From the NCBI RefSeq assembly GCF_000406105.1, contig NZ_CM001974.1, forward strand, positions 1,642,122 to 1,706,121: a stretch of DNA of 64,000 nt, written 5' to 3'. Below the pieces are notes generated by a model that ran no database searches, was not told where the DNA came from, and saw only the letters and a program-made list of their open reading frames with translations. The stretch comes from Dickeya chrysanthemi NCPPB 402. Its GTDB lineage: Bacteria > Pseudomonadota > Gammaproteobacteria > Enterobacterales > Enterobacteriaceae. Position numbers and translations under genes: made by a program. Positions 53,157-62,897 of this stretch are shown piece by piece (positions within the stretch are counted from its first letter, which is position 1; every line of letters begins with the position of its first letter).

Positions 53157-53582
53157 ATGAATGACGCGTTGACTATTGGCGAAGAGGATGTGCGATTCGC
53201 TACCCCTGATGTCGTTTTGCCGCTGGGATACCGCACTATTGCGCATCGGTTTTTTCACCATGCCATCCCGTCGCCTTATGAGGTGGAGGGGGCGATTGCC
53301 GCCATTGAAGATGTGTTGCAGGCAACACCGGTACTACGCCAGGTGGCGCAACAGGCCTCGTGCGCCGACCCGTATCTTAACCAGATAGCCCACATCGCGG
53401 GCAGCCATGATCTTCTGACCCAACAGCAGATCGAGGAGGTGTTCAACCGGGTTGCGGATGTGATTTCCGGCAGCCCCAAACGCGCCGGTGAATTTCCGGA
53501 TGACGTCGGGTTCGTCAGCTATCTGGTCATCATGCGCGAGCTATCACACCATCTTAATATCCGGCGGATCACGCTGGCGTAA
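53157..53582 (+). CDS. Hypothetical protein, 141 residues
   Basis: ATG 53157 follows a CAGGA site. The sequence (PLGYRTIAHRFFHHAIPSPYEVEGAIAAIEDVL) is a compact, helix-rich soluble protein without signal peptide or membrane segment; I do not recognise the family. The coding frame seems genuine (a well-placed ribosome site and balanced composition). The last residues (RRITLA) lie on DNA that, in the opposite strand, is the broken end of an EamA transporter gene. The native C-terminus may therefore be replaced. Confidence 0.5.
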   Translation: MNDALTIGEEDVRFATPDVVLPLGYRTIAHRFFHHAIPSPYEVEGAIAAIEDVLQATPVLRQVAQQASCADPYLNQIAHIAGSHDLLTQQQIEEVFNRVADVISGSPKRAGEFPDDVGFVSYLVIMRELSHHLNIRRITLA

Positions 53583-53881
53583 CTGATGGCCGTGGCGTCG
53601 GCCAGCGAGATATAAATCAGCGCCAGATAGTTGAAATACATGCCGCCAGTACCGGATAAACCGCGAATAACATGGCCGAAAATATTTTGCGTTTTGATGC
53701 TTGCTGTAATGCTGCCTTGTCGTTTTAACCACAACAACAGTGGAAATAGGGCGACGAATGAGCGGAAAAAAATGACTTCTCCGGTAGGAATGGCGCCGTG
53801 TAAGCCTTTGACGCAGGCCAGCATGAATGTCGCACACAGCGCGGACATTATTTTCAGCAATATCCCAAGTTTGGCATTCAT
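53565..53881 (-). pseudogene. EamA/DMT-family transporter, N-terminal fragment
   Basis: From ATG 53881 about 103 residues match the start of a drug/metabolite transporter (CVKGLHGAIPTGEVIFFRSFVALFPLLLWL, YLALIYISLADATAISYAS), about one third of the usual 300. At about 53570 the match stops and the frame continues with unrelated codons to 53519. The gene was cut by a deletion or rearrangement that abuts the end of the hypothetical gene on the other strand. It would give no functional carrier. Confidence 0.7.
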
Positions 53882-54170
53882 TGTCTTACCTTTTACAACC
53901 TACCGGTGTAGATGAGCCCTCACCTTAAAACGCCGGTAAAGTGCACCGATAAGATAATTTCCCTCTGCTCGAATAATCTTTTCTTATTACCGGATTCCGC
54001 CTGTGGGGCGTGATAGTGGTCATATAAATTGTGTATCTCGCGACAGGGTTTCCCTCTTATGCCGTTAATCGCAAAGTCCGTATATTCCAGAAAATACGGG
54101 CTGCCGTACTGGGCCGCTCCGGTAATGAAAAGTCTTGTATTCAAAGCATTAACACGTTGGGGGGAACATC

Positions 54171-54434
54171 ATGACAGTGAAAAAATTATCTGCCGTTTTG
54201 GCGTCGTCAGTATTATTCACCGGCATTGGCGCGCAGGCGGACCTGCTGGCCGATATGACTGCCCGGGGGGAGTTGACGTGTGCGGTTTATTCTGATGTTC
54301 CCCCGTTTTCATCACCGGATGCGAATACACGTCAATTGGTGGGAATGGATGTTGACCTGTGCAATGCGCTGGCGAAGCAAATGGGGCTGAAGCTGGCGCT
54401 GGTGCCGACATCGGTAGAGCGCGCATTGCCGTGA
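54171..54434 (+). pseudogene. Amino-acid ABC transporter binding protein, N-terminal fragment cut by IS-related DNA
   Basis: ATG 54171 behind a GGGGGAA site gives a signal peptide (ending IGAQA) and the start of a family 3 binding protein (MTARGELTCAVYSDVPPFSS, VGMDVDLCNALAKQMGLKLALVPTSVE). Only about 80 of the usual ~250 residues remain. Beyond about 54420 the DNA becomes an IS3-type transposase in another frame. It is an interrupted gene whose C-terminal part is not in the window. Confidence 0.75.
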
Positions 54435-54436
54435 TT

Positions 54437-54886
54437 GTTATCCGCACGGAAGAAGGCTGGCTGTATCTGGCGACAGTCATAGACCTGTATTCTCGACGAA
54501 TAATCGGCTGGAGCCTGAGTAACAGGCTGAAAACTCAGGTAGTGATAGACGCACTGGAGATGGCAATAAAACAGCGAAAACCGACAGGGCCGGTGATAGC
54601 GCATTCGGACAGAGGCAGTCAATATGCGAGCCATCGATACCGGGATGTACTGAAAGACAACGGCTTACGCTGCTCAATGAGCGGAAAGGGTTGCTGTTAC
54701 GACAATGCGGTAATGGAAAGCTTCTATCACACGCTGAAAACGGAGTTGATGCGTGGCAAAGCGTTTGTCAGCAGAGAACAGGCGATGAACGCGATATTCG
54801 ATTATATTGAGGTGTTTTACAATCGCCGTCGCAAGCACTCGACGCTGGGTTATCAAACGCCGGTGGATTATGAAGTGGCGGCGTAA
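54437..54886 (+). pseudogene. IS3-family transposase OrfB, C-terminal fragment
   Basis: About 150 residues of the DDE integrase core are present: YLATVIDLYSRRIIGWSLS, the catalytic Asp in AHSDRGSQYAS, and the Glu in CCYDNAVMESFYHTLKTEL, ending FYNRRRKHSTLGYQTPVDYE. The first part of OrfB, including its first catalytic Asp region, and OrfA are missing. It is therefore inactive and fused at its left edge to the binding-protein fragment. Confidence 0.88.
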
Positions 54887-54916
54887 TTAGGTGGGTATAA
54901 TTTCAGGGACAGATCA
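54437..54916 (+). mobile_element. Remnant of an IS3-family insertion sequence (right part)
   Basis: The transposase fragment is followed by a possible right end at 54898-54916. Read on the minus strand this is TGATCTGTCCCTGAAATTA, with the TGATC start common to IS3 elements. No left end was found, so about two thirds of the element is lost. Confidence 0.6.
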
Positions 54917-55025
54917 CTTGAAAGGGGGCCTGCCCCATTACTCTCGAATTAGAGCTGAAATCGTCAACTAAAACTGGCGACAGATCCAGGCCTCTGCTCA
55001 ATGACCCATTGCTTGTATTGAACAT

Positions 55026-55054
55026 CTCAGGCCCCGTGCCAGGGGGGCTGAGAT
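55026..55054. terminator. Imperfect GC-rich hairpin after lhr
   Basis: CTCAGGCCCC at 55026-55035 pairs, with one bulge, with GGGGGGCTGAG at 55042-55052, roughly 50 bases past the lhr stop. It is a candidate end of the lhr transcript. The surrounding 54917-55104 holds no gene. Confidence 0.35.
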
Positions 55055-55104
55055 TGATACTTAACAATGTTGCGAGTCAATGTTCAGCTCCCCAGTACAA
55101 ACCT

Positions 55105-58100
55105 TTAGGTGCGCTTAGGTGCGCTTGAGAAACCAATGACCTTCAAAGCCGGAGCCAGTTTGCTCATGCGAACCGGCACACCGTTGACCAACTCGAGTGT
55201 GAACCTATTACGCCTGTCGCGCGAAAGGGCAGTGGACAGTGCTGCCAGTGCTGCAGCAATGACCTCCGTTTGTGCTGCGTCATCCGGGTCGATATAGGTG
55301 AACAACTGGCGGCCCCCTTGCGGTAGGTAAAGCACAAGATGACCGCCATCGATAACGACTAAGGCTCCTGCTCTTCGGGCCGGCCGCATAAGAGAAACAT
55401 GAGAAGGCCAGGGAAGGATCGTCCCGAAAGGATTACCTGGATCCACCGCACTGAGAGCGACGGGACTGGGTACCGAAGGCGTTTGTTCGGCCAGTTCGCG
55501 CAGGCGGTCTACGGTTGTGCGCTCGGCGAACTGGGCAGCCCCGAGTCCGAGTACAAAGCGACCTCGGATCACTCGCCCGGTGTCCTCCATACCTCTGAAT
55601 ACGGGCTGCAATGCCGAAAACCCGCCAGGGACGTTTTCATAGACGGTGACATTGCGCGTCACCACGGCGTAACGATCAAGAAGACCTTCGGTCCATGCGA
55701 GAGCCTGCACGGTATCGGGAAGGGGGTCTGTGCGTATCAGCGACCACCGGCCCGCCAGGGTCGCCGCATTGAGCCCCGAATGAAACGCGTCGGAAACCGC
55801 AGCCGACGGGAGTCCGCGCAGACCCCGCCTTCTGCGTGAGGATAATCCCCGGGGCTGAGGTTGCTGCGCTACCTGGGCAAGTGCGCGTAACGGTGTCCAT
55901 GTGTCATTCGTGATACAACCCGCCCAGACGAGATCCCACAGGGCCGTGTGTAAATTATCAGACAACACGTCGGGGGAGTCGTGCCGATCGGGATAATCCC
56001 GGACGAGCTTGATCTGCACCTGCGTAACCAACTGGCGCACAAAGTATGCGCCCCCGTCGGAGAGCAATTCGAGGATCGCATGCTGCAGAGGCGACATGTC
56101 TGGTGCGACAGAGGCGTGCGCCGCCATGGACAAGGTTTCGGGGGCAAACTCCTGGAGGTGCAAAGCCACCAGGCCGTCATCATTGCTCAGTCTGCCGTGG
56201 CCTGACCATAATACCGTCCCGCTGGAGAGGAGTCCGTCGAGCATGTCAGACGCGTAGTCGCGTACGCGTGCGGGCAGGATCTGTCGTTCCCAGGCCGACG
56301 CAGGCAACGGCAATCCCGCCAGTTGCTCGATGACCTGTAGCACGCCTTCCTGGCCTTCCAGCGCACCACGTGCCGGGTTCCAGCCCTTCACTGCGACACT
56401 TAGTGATGCATCAGTAACGAGCCCTTGCCGTTCGAGAAGAAGGCGGGTGTAGGCCTGGCGGGGTACCGGCTGGGTGGCCTCGCGTGCGGCCTGTAATGAC
56501 CGGATACGCAAACGCCGGAATACCTCGTCGCTCACCCATTCATGCTGCGCGAGCGGTCCGGCATCCCTGCTGACCAGAGAGGGGGATTTCGCGCTGCGCT
56601 TTATTCCGAAGTGGCAGGACAGCAGCTTACCCTGTTCGACAATCTGCTGCAGCGTAGCCGCGGCCACCGATACTCCCAGGCCGAAGGCCGAGGCCGCGTC
56701 ATCCGTCGTAAAGGGTCCGCGGGTGCGGGCGAATCGTGCGAGCAGGCCGCGCAGGGGCTCGACTGTTGTCTCCAGAAATGCCGCCGGTAGCCCGTCAGGA
56801 AGGGCCACGCCCAGTGCATCACGCAACCGTCCGGCATCCTCGATACTGGCCCAGTGCTCCCGTGCGCCGATCCTGACAAGGATGATACGTCGTTCTGCCT
56901 CAAGGCTGCTGAGGAAAGTGGCTGCTTCGTCGGCCTCATTGTCCAGCCGCGCGACAACGTCCTGCGTGCAAAGTGGCCCGAGTTCGCGCAGCAGATCGGC
57001 CACGCCCTCCTTGCCTTTCGCTCTGTAGCCAGCCGCCAGCCGCTGCAACTCCTGATCAAGCTGATCCATCACCTGGGGGGCGAGCAGCTCACTGAGCTCG
57101 ACCTGTCCCAGAAGCTCTCCCAGCAAGGCACTGTCAAGGGCAAGCATCGATGCACGTCGTTCGGCCATCGGCGCGTCCGTCTCGTACATGAACTGTGCGA
57201 CATAGCCAAACAGCAGATCGGCTGCAAAAGGAGAGGGTACCTCTGTGGTGACATCAACAAGTTGTATCGTACCGGTATTCAGTCGCCCCATGACTTTATC
57301 AAGCGCATCAAGGTCGTATACGTCTTGCAGGCACTCGCGCGCGGTTTCGATCAGTATCGGGAATTCAGGATAACCCTGGGCGATCTCCAGTAACTGACCG
57401 GCACGAAGCCGCTGCTGCCATAGCGGAGAACGCCTGCCGGGTGTTCTGCGTGAAAGCAGTAGCGCACGCGCGGCACACTCACGAAAGCGTGCGGCAAACA
57501 GTGCTGAACCTCCGACCGCAACGGTTACGGTGCGCCGCAGCTTGTCTGGGTCGAAGAGGAACAGCTCCGCACCGGGCACCCGTCCCGTATCCGGGAGGCG
57601 CGCCACGATGCCATCGTCACTGGACACGACGGCCGGATCAATTTTCCAGCGCTCGCGGATGCGCTGGGCAATGGCCAGCGCCCAGGGCTCATGGACCCGA
57701 CGCCCGTAAGGCGAATGCAGGATCAGGCGCCAGTCACCCAGTTCGTCATGGCATCGCTCGATGATTAGCGTGCGATCGGTGGGCAGCACGCCCGTGGCGG
57801 CCCGTTGTTCGAACACGAGTGCCAGCATGTTGCCGATGGCGTTCCCGTCCAGGCCGATGGTCTCCAACTGGGTTTGCGTACCGGGCCCGGGAAGGGGAGT
57901 GCCATCGGCTCCGGAGATGTCCAGTTCGAGCTGGCGGAGGAAAGTACCGATGGCCTCTCCCAGCTCGGCAGGCCGACCGATGCCGTCTCCGCGCCAGAAT
58001 GGCAGGCGGGCGGAACGACCGGGAGCCGGGGTGACGACCACCTGGTCACGGGTGATTTCCTGGATGCGCCAGGAGGTCGCCCCCAGAGTGATCACATCGT

Positions 58101-59880
58101 TGACGCGCGACTCGTAGACCATTTCTTCGTCGAGCTCACCCACGCGGCGTGAGCCAGCACGTTCTTCACCTTCGGGGAGAACGACGCTGAACATGCCGCG
58201 GTCGGGGATGGTGCCACCGCTGGTGACCGCCAGCTGTTGTGCGCCCGGACGTGCCGACAGCTGACCGGTTTCCCGGTCCCAGATCAGCCGTGGCCGAAAC
58301 CCGGAAAAATCATCGGAGGGATAGCGTCCCGCCAGCATATCCAGCGTGGCATCGAACGCTGTGCGGGGTAGTGTGAGATAGGGCGCGGCGCGGCGCACGG
58401 TAGCATACCAGGCGTCGACATCAAGCGGCTCCATCGCAACGGCGGCGACCGTCTGCTGTGCTAACACATCCAGTGGATTGCGGGGCGGGGCGATGGCCTC
58501 GATACGGCCGCTCAGCATCGCGTCGACAATAACGGTAGAGTCGATCACCTCACGTCGTGTCCGAGGATAGACGAGCCCGGTTGAAATGCCCCCAACCTGG
58601 TGTCCGGCGCGTCCAACACGTTGTAGAGCGCTGGCGACAGACGGGGGGGCTGATACCTGAATCACCAGGTCGACCAGGCCCATGTCAATGCCCAGTTCCA
58701 GGCTTGAGGTAGCGACCACACAGCGTAACTCACCGGATTTGAGTGCCTGCTCGATCTCAGCGCGATGCTCCTTGGACACCGAACCGTGGTGTGATCGGGC
58801 GATTGTAGCGGCAACGCCATCGGCGCGCGCCTGGGTGCTGCCTGCCGACGATTCGTACTGTGTGGGTGGGTGATCATCCCCGGTGGATGGAGTCTGCCCG
58901 GTACCTGCCAGTCTTGCTGCATAGGTTTCATTGAGGCGCGCGGTGAGCCGCTCCGCCACGCCACGGGAATTGGCGAACACAATAGTGGAACGGCGTGAAA
59001 GTACCTGGTCCAGAATACTGGCTTCCACGTGCGGCCAGATAGAGCCGGGTCGGCCATTGCCCGCGTTGTCGCTGGGTTCATGTTCCGGAATGTTCGACAT
59101 GTCTTCCACCGGTACCACAATGCGCACGTCCAGGTGGCGCATCGATGGCGGCGCTACAACGATGACAGGGCGCTCTCCTCCCAGGAACTCAGCCACCCGT
59201 TCCACGGGGCGCACGGTGGCGGATAATCCGATGCGCTGTGCAGGCGTTTCCAGCAGCGCGTCCAGTCGCTCCAGGCTCAGTGCCAGATGCGATCCGCGTT
59301 TGGTCCCTGCCACGGCATGGATCTCGTCGATAATGATAGTACTGACGTCGCGCAGTGCTTCTCTTGCCCGGGAGGTCAGCATCAGGAAGAGTGACTCCGG
59401 CGTCGTGATGAGAATGTCGGGAGGACTGCGCACGAGACGGGCGCGCTCGGCTACCGTCGTGTCACCGGTACGCAGGCCTACCGTCAGTACCACGTTGGCA
59501 TCGCCCCGTCGCTGACGCTCCTGCATGATCCCCTGAAGCGGTAAAGACAGGTTACGTTGCACATCCGCACCCAGAGCCTTAACAGGCGAGATGTAGAGAA
59601 CCCGCGTTTTCGTAGCAGGTCGCCGGGCATTTTCAGGAGCCGGGGTGAACGTCTCAGTCTGCTCAATGAACAGCCGGTCGATGGCATGCATAAACGCGGC
59701 CAGCGTCTTTCCCGAGCCGGTGGGGGCGATGACCAGCGAATGATGCCCTCCGCCGATTGCCGTCCACGCAGCATCCTGCACAGCCGTGGGCGTACCGAAC
59801 GTGGAGACAAACCATTCCAGGGTGGCTGCTGTGAACTGTCCGCCCGACAGAAATTCGTTTGATTGGGAGTTTGTCGTCAC
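55105..59880 (-). CDS. lhr: ATP-dependent helicase Lhr (long form)
   Basis: The 1591-residue superfamily 2 helicase is close to E. coli Lhr (about 1540). Motif I APTGSGKT lies at 52-59, DEIH at 185-188, and GRAGHQVGG near 435. The core is followed by the Lhr winged-helix and DEAD-associated domains and a long C-terminal region (about 900-1591). It is thought to act on RNA-DNA or DNA substrates in repair, but its role in bacteria is not settled. GTG 59880 is the start, 7 bases after the TfoX-like stop, with a weak ribosome site, so translation may be coupled. It sits next to IS debris and YjbR genes, suggesting a variable region. Confidence 0.92.
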   Translation of the reverse strand: MTTNSQSNEFLSGGQFTAATLEWFVSTFGTPTAVQDAAWTAIGGGHHSLVIAPTGSGKTLAAFMHAIDRLFIEQTETFTPAPENARRPATKTRVLYISPVKALGADVQRNLSLPLQGIMQERQRRGDANVVLTVGLRTGDTTVAERARLVRSPPDILITTPESLFLMLTSRAREALRDVSTIIIDEIHAVAGTKRGSHLALSLERLDALLETPAQRIGLSATVRPVERVAEFLGGERPVIVVAPPSMRHLDVRIVVPVEDMSNIPEHEPSDNAGNGRPGSIWPHVEASILDQVLSRRSTIVFANSRGVAERLTARLNETYAARLAGTGQTPSTGDDHPPTQYESSAGSTQARADGVAATIARSHHGSVSKEHRAEIEQALKSGELRCVVATSSLELGIDMGLVDLVIQVSAPPSVASALQRVGRAGHQVGGISTGLVYPRTRREVIDSTVIVDAMLSGRIEAIAPPRNPLDVLAQQTVAAVAMEPLDVDAWYATVRRAAPYLTLPRTAFDATLDMLAGRYPSDDFSGFRPRLIWDRETGQLSARPGAQQLAVTSGGTIPDRGMFSVVLPEGEERAGSRRVGELDEEMVYESRVNDVITLGATSWRIQEITRDQVVVTPAPGRSARLPFWRGDGIGRPAELGEAIGTFLRQLELDISGADGTPLPGPGTQTQLETIGLDGNAIGNMLALVFEQRAATGVLPTDRTLIIERCHDELGDWRLILHSPYGRRVHEPWALAIAQRIRERWKIDPAVVSSDDGIVARLPDTGRVPGAELFLFDPDKLRRTVTVAVGGSALFAARFRECAARALLLSRRTPGRRSPLWQQRLRAGQLLEIAQGYPEFPILIETARECLQDVYDLDALDKVMGRLNTGTIQLVDVTTEVPSPFAADLLFGYVAQFMYETDAPMAERRASMLALDSALLGELLGQVELSELLAPQVMDQLDQELQRLAAGYRAKGKEGVADLLRELGPLCTQDVVARLDNEADEAATFLSSLEAERRIILVRIGAREHWASIEDAGRLRDALGVALPDGLPAAFLETTVEPLRGLLARFARTRGPFTTDDAASAFGLGVSVAAATLQQIVEQGKLLSCHFGIKRSAKSPSLVSRDAGPLAQHEWVSDEVFRRLRIRSLQAAREATQPVPRQAYTRLLLERQGLVTDASLSVAVKGWNPARGALEGQEGVLQVIEQLAGLPLPASAWERQILPARVRDYASDMLDGLLSSGTVLWSGHGRLSNDDGLVALHLQEFAPETLSMAAHASVAPDMSPLQHAILELLSDGGAYFVRQLVTQVQIKLVRDYPDRHDSPDVLSDNLHTALWDLVWAGCITNDTWTPLRALAQVAQQPQPRGLSSRRRRGLRGLPSAAVSDAFHSGLNAATLAGRWSLIRTDPLPDTVQALAWTEGLLDRYAVVTRNVTVYENVPGGFSALQPVFRGMEDTGRVIRGRFVLGLGAAQFAERTTVDRLRELAEQTPSVPSPVALSAVDPGNPFGTILPWPSHVSLMRPARRAGALVVIDGGHLVLYLPQGGRQLFTYIDPDDAAQTEVIAAALAALSTALSRDRRNRFTLELVNGVPVRMSKLAPALKVIGFSSAPKRT

Positions 59881-59887
59881 GAGATAA

Positions 59888-60238
59888 TCAGCCCTTAGCC
59901 GTTTTGAGAGCGGCGCTCCATGCCTGCTGTGCCCATATCGTCAGTATTTCATTATCTTCAAGCACATCCACAGGCACTTCCCAGTACGATTTTAGCGCAT
60001 GGTCGTTGCCCTCGGAGACATAGCCCAGCGCGTGTGAGCCTGCTGCCTCATAGTCGGCCCGGCTGGCATTATCCACTTTGAAATACAGGGATCCTTGCCA
60101 GACCATCGCGAATACGAGCCCGTCACGATAGAGTGCGACAGCGCCAAACAGGGGCCGTGTTGTGATGGGAGCCCAGCCTGAGAGCTCCCCGGCGTAGTGC
60201 GCGGCCAGCGCTTTGCCTTGTCCGGTGAGTTTGGTCAT
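59888..60238 (-). CDS. TfoX N-terminal domain protein
   Basis: The 116-residue protein is a single TfoX/Sxy N-terminal domain (ITTRPLFGAVALYRDGLVFAMVWQGSLYFKVD). It lacks the C-terminal domain of competence regulators such as E. coli Sxy (about 209 residues), so it is not expected to switch on competence genes by itself. It is directly upstream of lhr. Function unknown. Confidence 0.8.
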   Translation of the reverse strand: MTKLTGQGKALAAHYAGELSGWAPITTRPLFGAVALYRDGLVFAMVWQGSLYFKVDNASRADYEAAGSHALGYVSEGNDHALKSYWEVPVDVLEDNEILTIWAQQAWSAALKTAKG

Positions 60239-60325
60239 GTGTTACTCCTGTTAAATTGAAAATGGCCTTCGACGGTACGTAGCGGGTTCCGGCCACAGGG
60301 TGACTGTCCGAGTTGCCGGGCGGCT

Positions 60326-61063
60326 TTACACCGGGGGCTTTAAACGTTGAGGCACGGCTTTGAGCGCCAGCCGGTAGGAGTGTTTGATCAGGTCTTCTAC
60401 CAGTTCCCGGGTCACGCCTTTGCCACCTTCAACAGACACCCAGTGGTGCTTATCGAGATATCTCCCGGGCGTTACGTTTTCATACTGTTCACACAGGGTG
60501 TTGATCTGGTCCGGCTCTGTCTTAACCGTGATGATTGGCTCATCAGGATCATCGGTGATGATGAGGAAGACTTTGTTGACGACCTTGTAGACGTCAAGTT
60601 TTTCGACAAACGGGCGGCCGTGAGTGACGCCAGGCAGTTCAGTCGCCAGGCGGCGTGCAAGAGGCTGCAACTGGCGTCTGGAGATGCCTTTATGTGCCGG
60701 CTGTCCGACATTGCGGATGCGCTTTTGCGGCAGACTCGCCTGAACCAGCAGGTAAGACTCCTTGATTTCCCGATGCAGCAACGCTTCCGTGATGGACTTG
60801 CCTGCAACGATAGACAGCCAGTGGCGCTTGTTCATGCGATGAGCCGGTGAGATTTCCTCAAATTGCCCGCACAGGATCGCGGCCCGAATGGGATCGGCTT
60901 TCACGATAACGGTGGACTTACCATCCACCTCGCCGATCAGCATAAACACTTTGCCGTGCAGCTTGTAGGTCGCCCAGCCGATCCCCATTGAGTGGTCGGG
61001 CGCGACGCCCGTGAGCGATCGCGCATAGTCATCGGCGACGTGAACGAGGTTCTGTTTGTCCAT
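60326..61063 (-). CDS. Tandem MmcQ/YjbR-domain protein
   Basis: From ATG 61063, with CAGGAG about 6 bases upstream, the protein has 245 residues in two copies of the ~115-residue YjbR (CyaY-like) domain. The conserved endings HRMNKRHWLSIVAG and RYLDKHHWVSVEGG mark each copy. Single-domain YjbR proteins are the rule, so this is a fused duplication. Family members are called DNA-binding because of fold similarity, but no function is proven. A third YjbR domain is encoded at 63499-63855. Confidence 0.8.
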   Translation of the reverse strand: MDKQNLVHVADDYARSLTGVAPDHSMGIGWATYKLHGKVFMLIGEVDGKSTVIVKADPIRAAILCGQFEEISPAHRMNKRHWLSIVAGKSITEALLHREIKESYLLVQASLPQKRIRNVGQPAHKGISRRQLQPLARRLATELPGVTHGRPFVEKLDVYKVVNKVFLIITDDPDEPIITVKTEPDQINTLCEQYENVTPGRYLDKHHWVSVEGGKGVTRELVEDLIKHSYRLALKAVPQRLKPPV

Positions 61064-61090
61064 GGGGGCTCCTGACACTGTCTGCGTTAC

Positions 61091-61549
61091 TCAGCGGACG
61101 CGGGAATGGATATACGTGCCGATTCTGGTGCCGATGTAGTGTTGACGGCTCAGTTCAAGGAATTTGCGGGTGATGATCGGATCGTCCTTCACTTTGGTGA
61201 AGTGCGACTCGCTCTGCAGCGTCAGGTCAGTCCAGGGCGAGAGAAGCACCGTGGCGGCAGGCAGTGGTTTGCAGCCTTCGCGAAGTGATACGAGCGTGGA
61301 CAGTGCCAACCCTCCGCCGTGCAGGTAGAAGATCACCCGCGACGGATCAGACCCTGTCGGTTCGACCCACTCCGCAGGCACGCCGGCTGCGTCAACTTGC
61401 CGGAACACAACGTCAGGCAAGGAGGGGAGATCCCTGCCCAACGCATTGAAAGTGGTTCTCAATTCTTCGATGTCGGTCAATTGATCCAACGGAACGGGGC
61501 CGGCGCGCAGTTGTGCGATAAAACTCTGAAATTCCTGACTCAATGACAT
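61091..61549 (-). pseudogene. Alpha/beta hydrolase (hormone-sensitive-lipase type), internally deleted
   Basis: The frame begins like an esterase of the HSL group and reaches the oxyanion motif FYLHGGG. It then jumps directly to LALSTLVSLREG, which in intact enzymes follows the catalytic GDSAGGG motif. About 80 residues including the nucleophile Ser are missing. The junction at about 61311-61317 lies at the shared Gly run, consistent with deletion between short GGxGGG repeats. After TVLLSPWTDLTLQS the sequence also ends early, without the later Asp and His. It cannot be catalytic. Confidence 0.75.
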
Positions 61550-61791
61550 TCATTGCTCCAAATCGTCCGGTTGGGATGTCTGACGGTGACTGTGATTCGG
61601 TCCTGGGCTTGCCTGCCGATGTCGAAACGGGGATGTGCTTTCTGTGCCAATATCGGTGTCAGAGACTGCCGTTATGTTCTTTTTAATTGTCATTATGGGC
61701 CATGAGTGGCATTTTTTGTACAATTAAATGGCTTTTTAATTGCAAATATCGGACATTCTGTTGTGGGTGGCAATGTTATAAGAGGTATTTA

Positions 61792-62742
61792 ATGAGTGCA
61801 ATGGCGCGACCTAAAGTAGAGCAACTGACGTATAGCCCGGCCAGCGCCTATCCCTATGATCTTGAGGTGTTCCGTTTGTCGGATCTCAAGCGTCGCTCGA
61901 CGGTACAGGCCATGCGCAGGACGTACTGTTACGAGTTCTATATGTTGATCTGCGTGACCGAAGGGCAATGCACGCACTTTGTCGACTTCGAACCGGTGGA
62001 ATGCAGTGCGGGAACATTGCTCACGTTGCGGCCTGGCCAGGCCCATAACTTCGGAAGCGAGGAGGACTGGGATGGATGGATGGTGCTGCTTCGTCCGGAA
62101 TTTCTGCTATCGGCAGAGGCTGCGCCGACAGGGGCTGAAATATCCCCTTTACTGGATTGCCTGCCCGGAAGCATCTGCCTTGATCCGGCGGAACTTAGAC
62201 GAGTCATGCAGGATATTCAGTGCATCCACGACGATGCTCGCTTGGGGTTACCAGGGCGACCTGAAGAGCTACCTGGTATTGAGGCTGCGGACGTTTCGGC
62301 AAGTTGTCTGAGCGTGGAGGTACATGTGTTGCTGCGTTACCGTTTCTACGCGTTTCTGACCTGGCTGGCTTTCCTGCACCGGCAGCGCCAGGAACCCGCT
62401 TCTCAGCAATCAGCTATGCTGCTACGGTTACGGCAGTTTGAGAAACTGGTGGACGAGCGTTTCTCGCAATGGAGCCAGGTCGGTGACTATGCAAGCTACC
62501 TTGGTTGTACTGAGAAGAGCCTGACGCGCGCAACGCTGGCAGCCCAAGGGATCAGTGCCAAAGCCTATCTCTCAAAACGGATTGTGCTGGAGGCCAAACG
62601 GCTACTCACGCATACCGATTTGTCCATCGGTGCGCTGTCCGAACGTCTTGGGTTCGGTGAGGTCGACAGATTCTGCAAGTTCTTCAAGCGGGAAACCCGT
62701 TTTACGCCGAAGGACTTCCGCAAAAGCGCAACGACTTCCTGA
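61792..62742 (+). CDS. AraC-family transcriptional regulator
   Basis: ATG 61792 with AGAGG 6 bases upstream gives 316 residues; the frame extends to 61687 but lacks a ribosome site there. The N-terminal half is a cupin-like ligand domain (GTLLTLRPGQAHNFGSEEDWDGWMVLLRPEFLL). The C-terminal ~100 residues are the AraC DNA-binding unit (YASYLGCTEKSLTRATLAAQG and SIGALSERLGFGEVDRFCKFFKRET). It is divergent from the decayed hydrolase gene, which may have been its original target. Confidence 0.85.
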   Translation: MSAMARPKVEQLTYSPASAYPYDLEVFRLSDLKRRSTVQAMRRTYCYEFYMLICVTEGQCTHFVDFEPVECSAGTLLTLRPGQAHNFGSEEDWDGWMVLLRPEFLLSAEAAPTGAEISPLLDCLPGSICLDPAELRRVMQDIQCIHDDARLGLPGRPEELPGIEAADVSASCLSVEVHVLLRYRFYAFLTWLAFLHRQRQEPASQQSAMLLRLRQFEKLVDERFSQWSQVGDYASYLGCTEKSLTRATLAAQGISAKAYLSKRIVLEAKRLLTHTDLSIGALSERLGFGEVDRFCKFFKRETRFTPKDFRKSATTS

Positions 62743-62897
62743 CCTCATGAGGATCGACCTTGCCACAGCACAATATATGCATATGCGCAAAGCCCCAGCA
62801 GGAACCTGTTGCGAGCTGGTATTGAGTCCAATATCCGGCGGTGAGCGATGTTTGCTTTCCTTGCCATCAGTCGTATCGAATACAAAAGGAGTAAGGT

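Noticed and set aside
53920..54144. 74-codon frame on the minus strand
   Set aside because: No family, no ribosome site, and it lies in the promoter region of the broken binding-protein gene.
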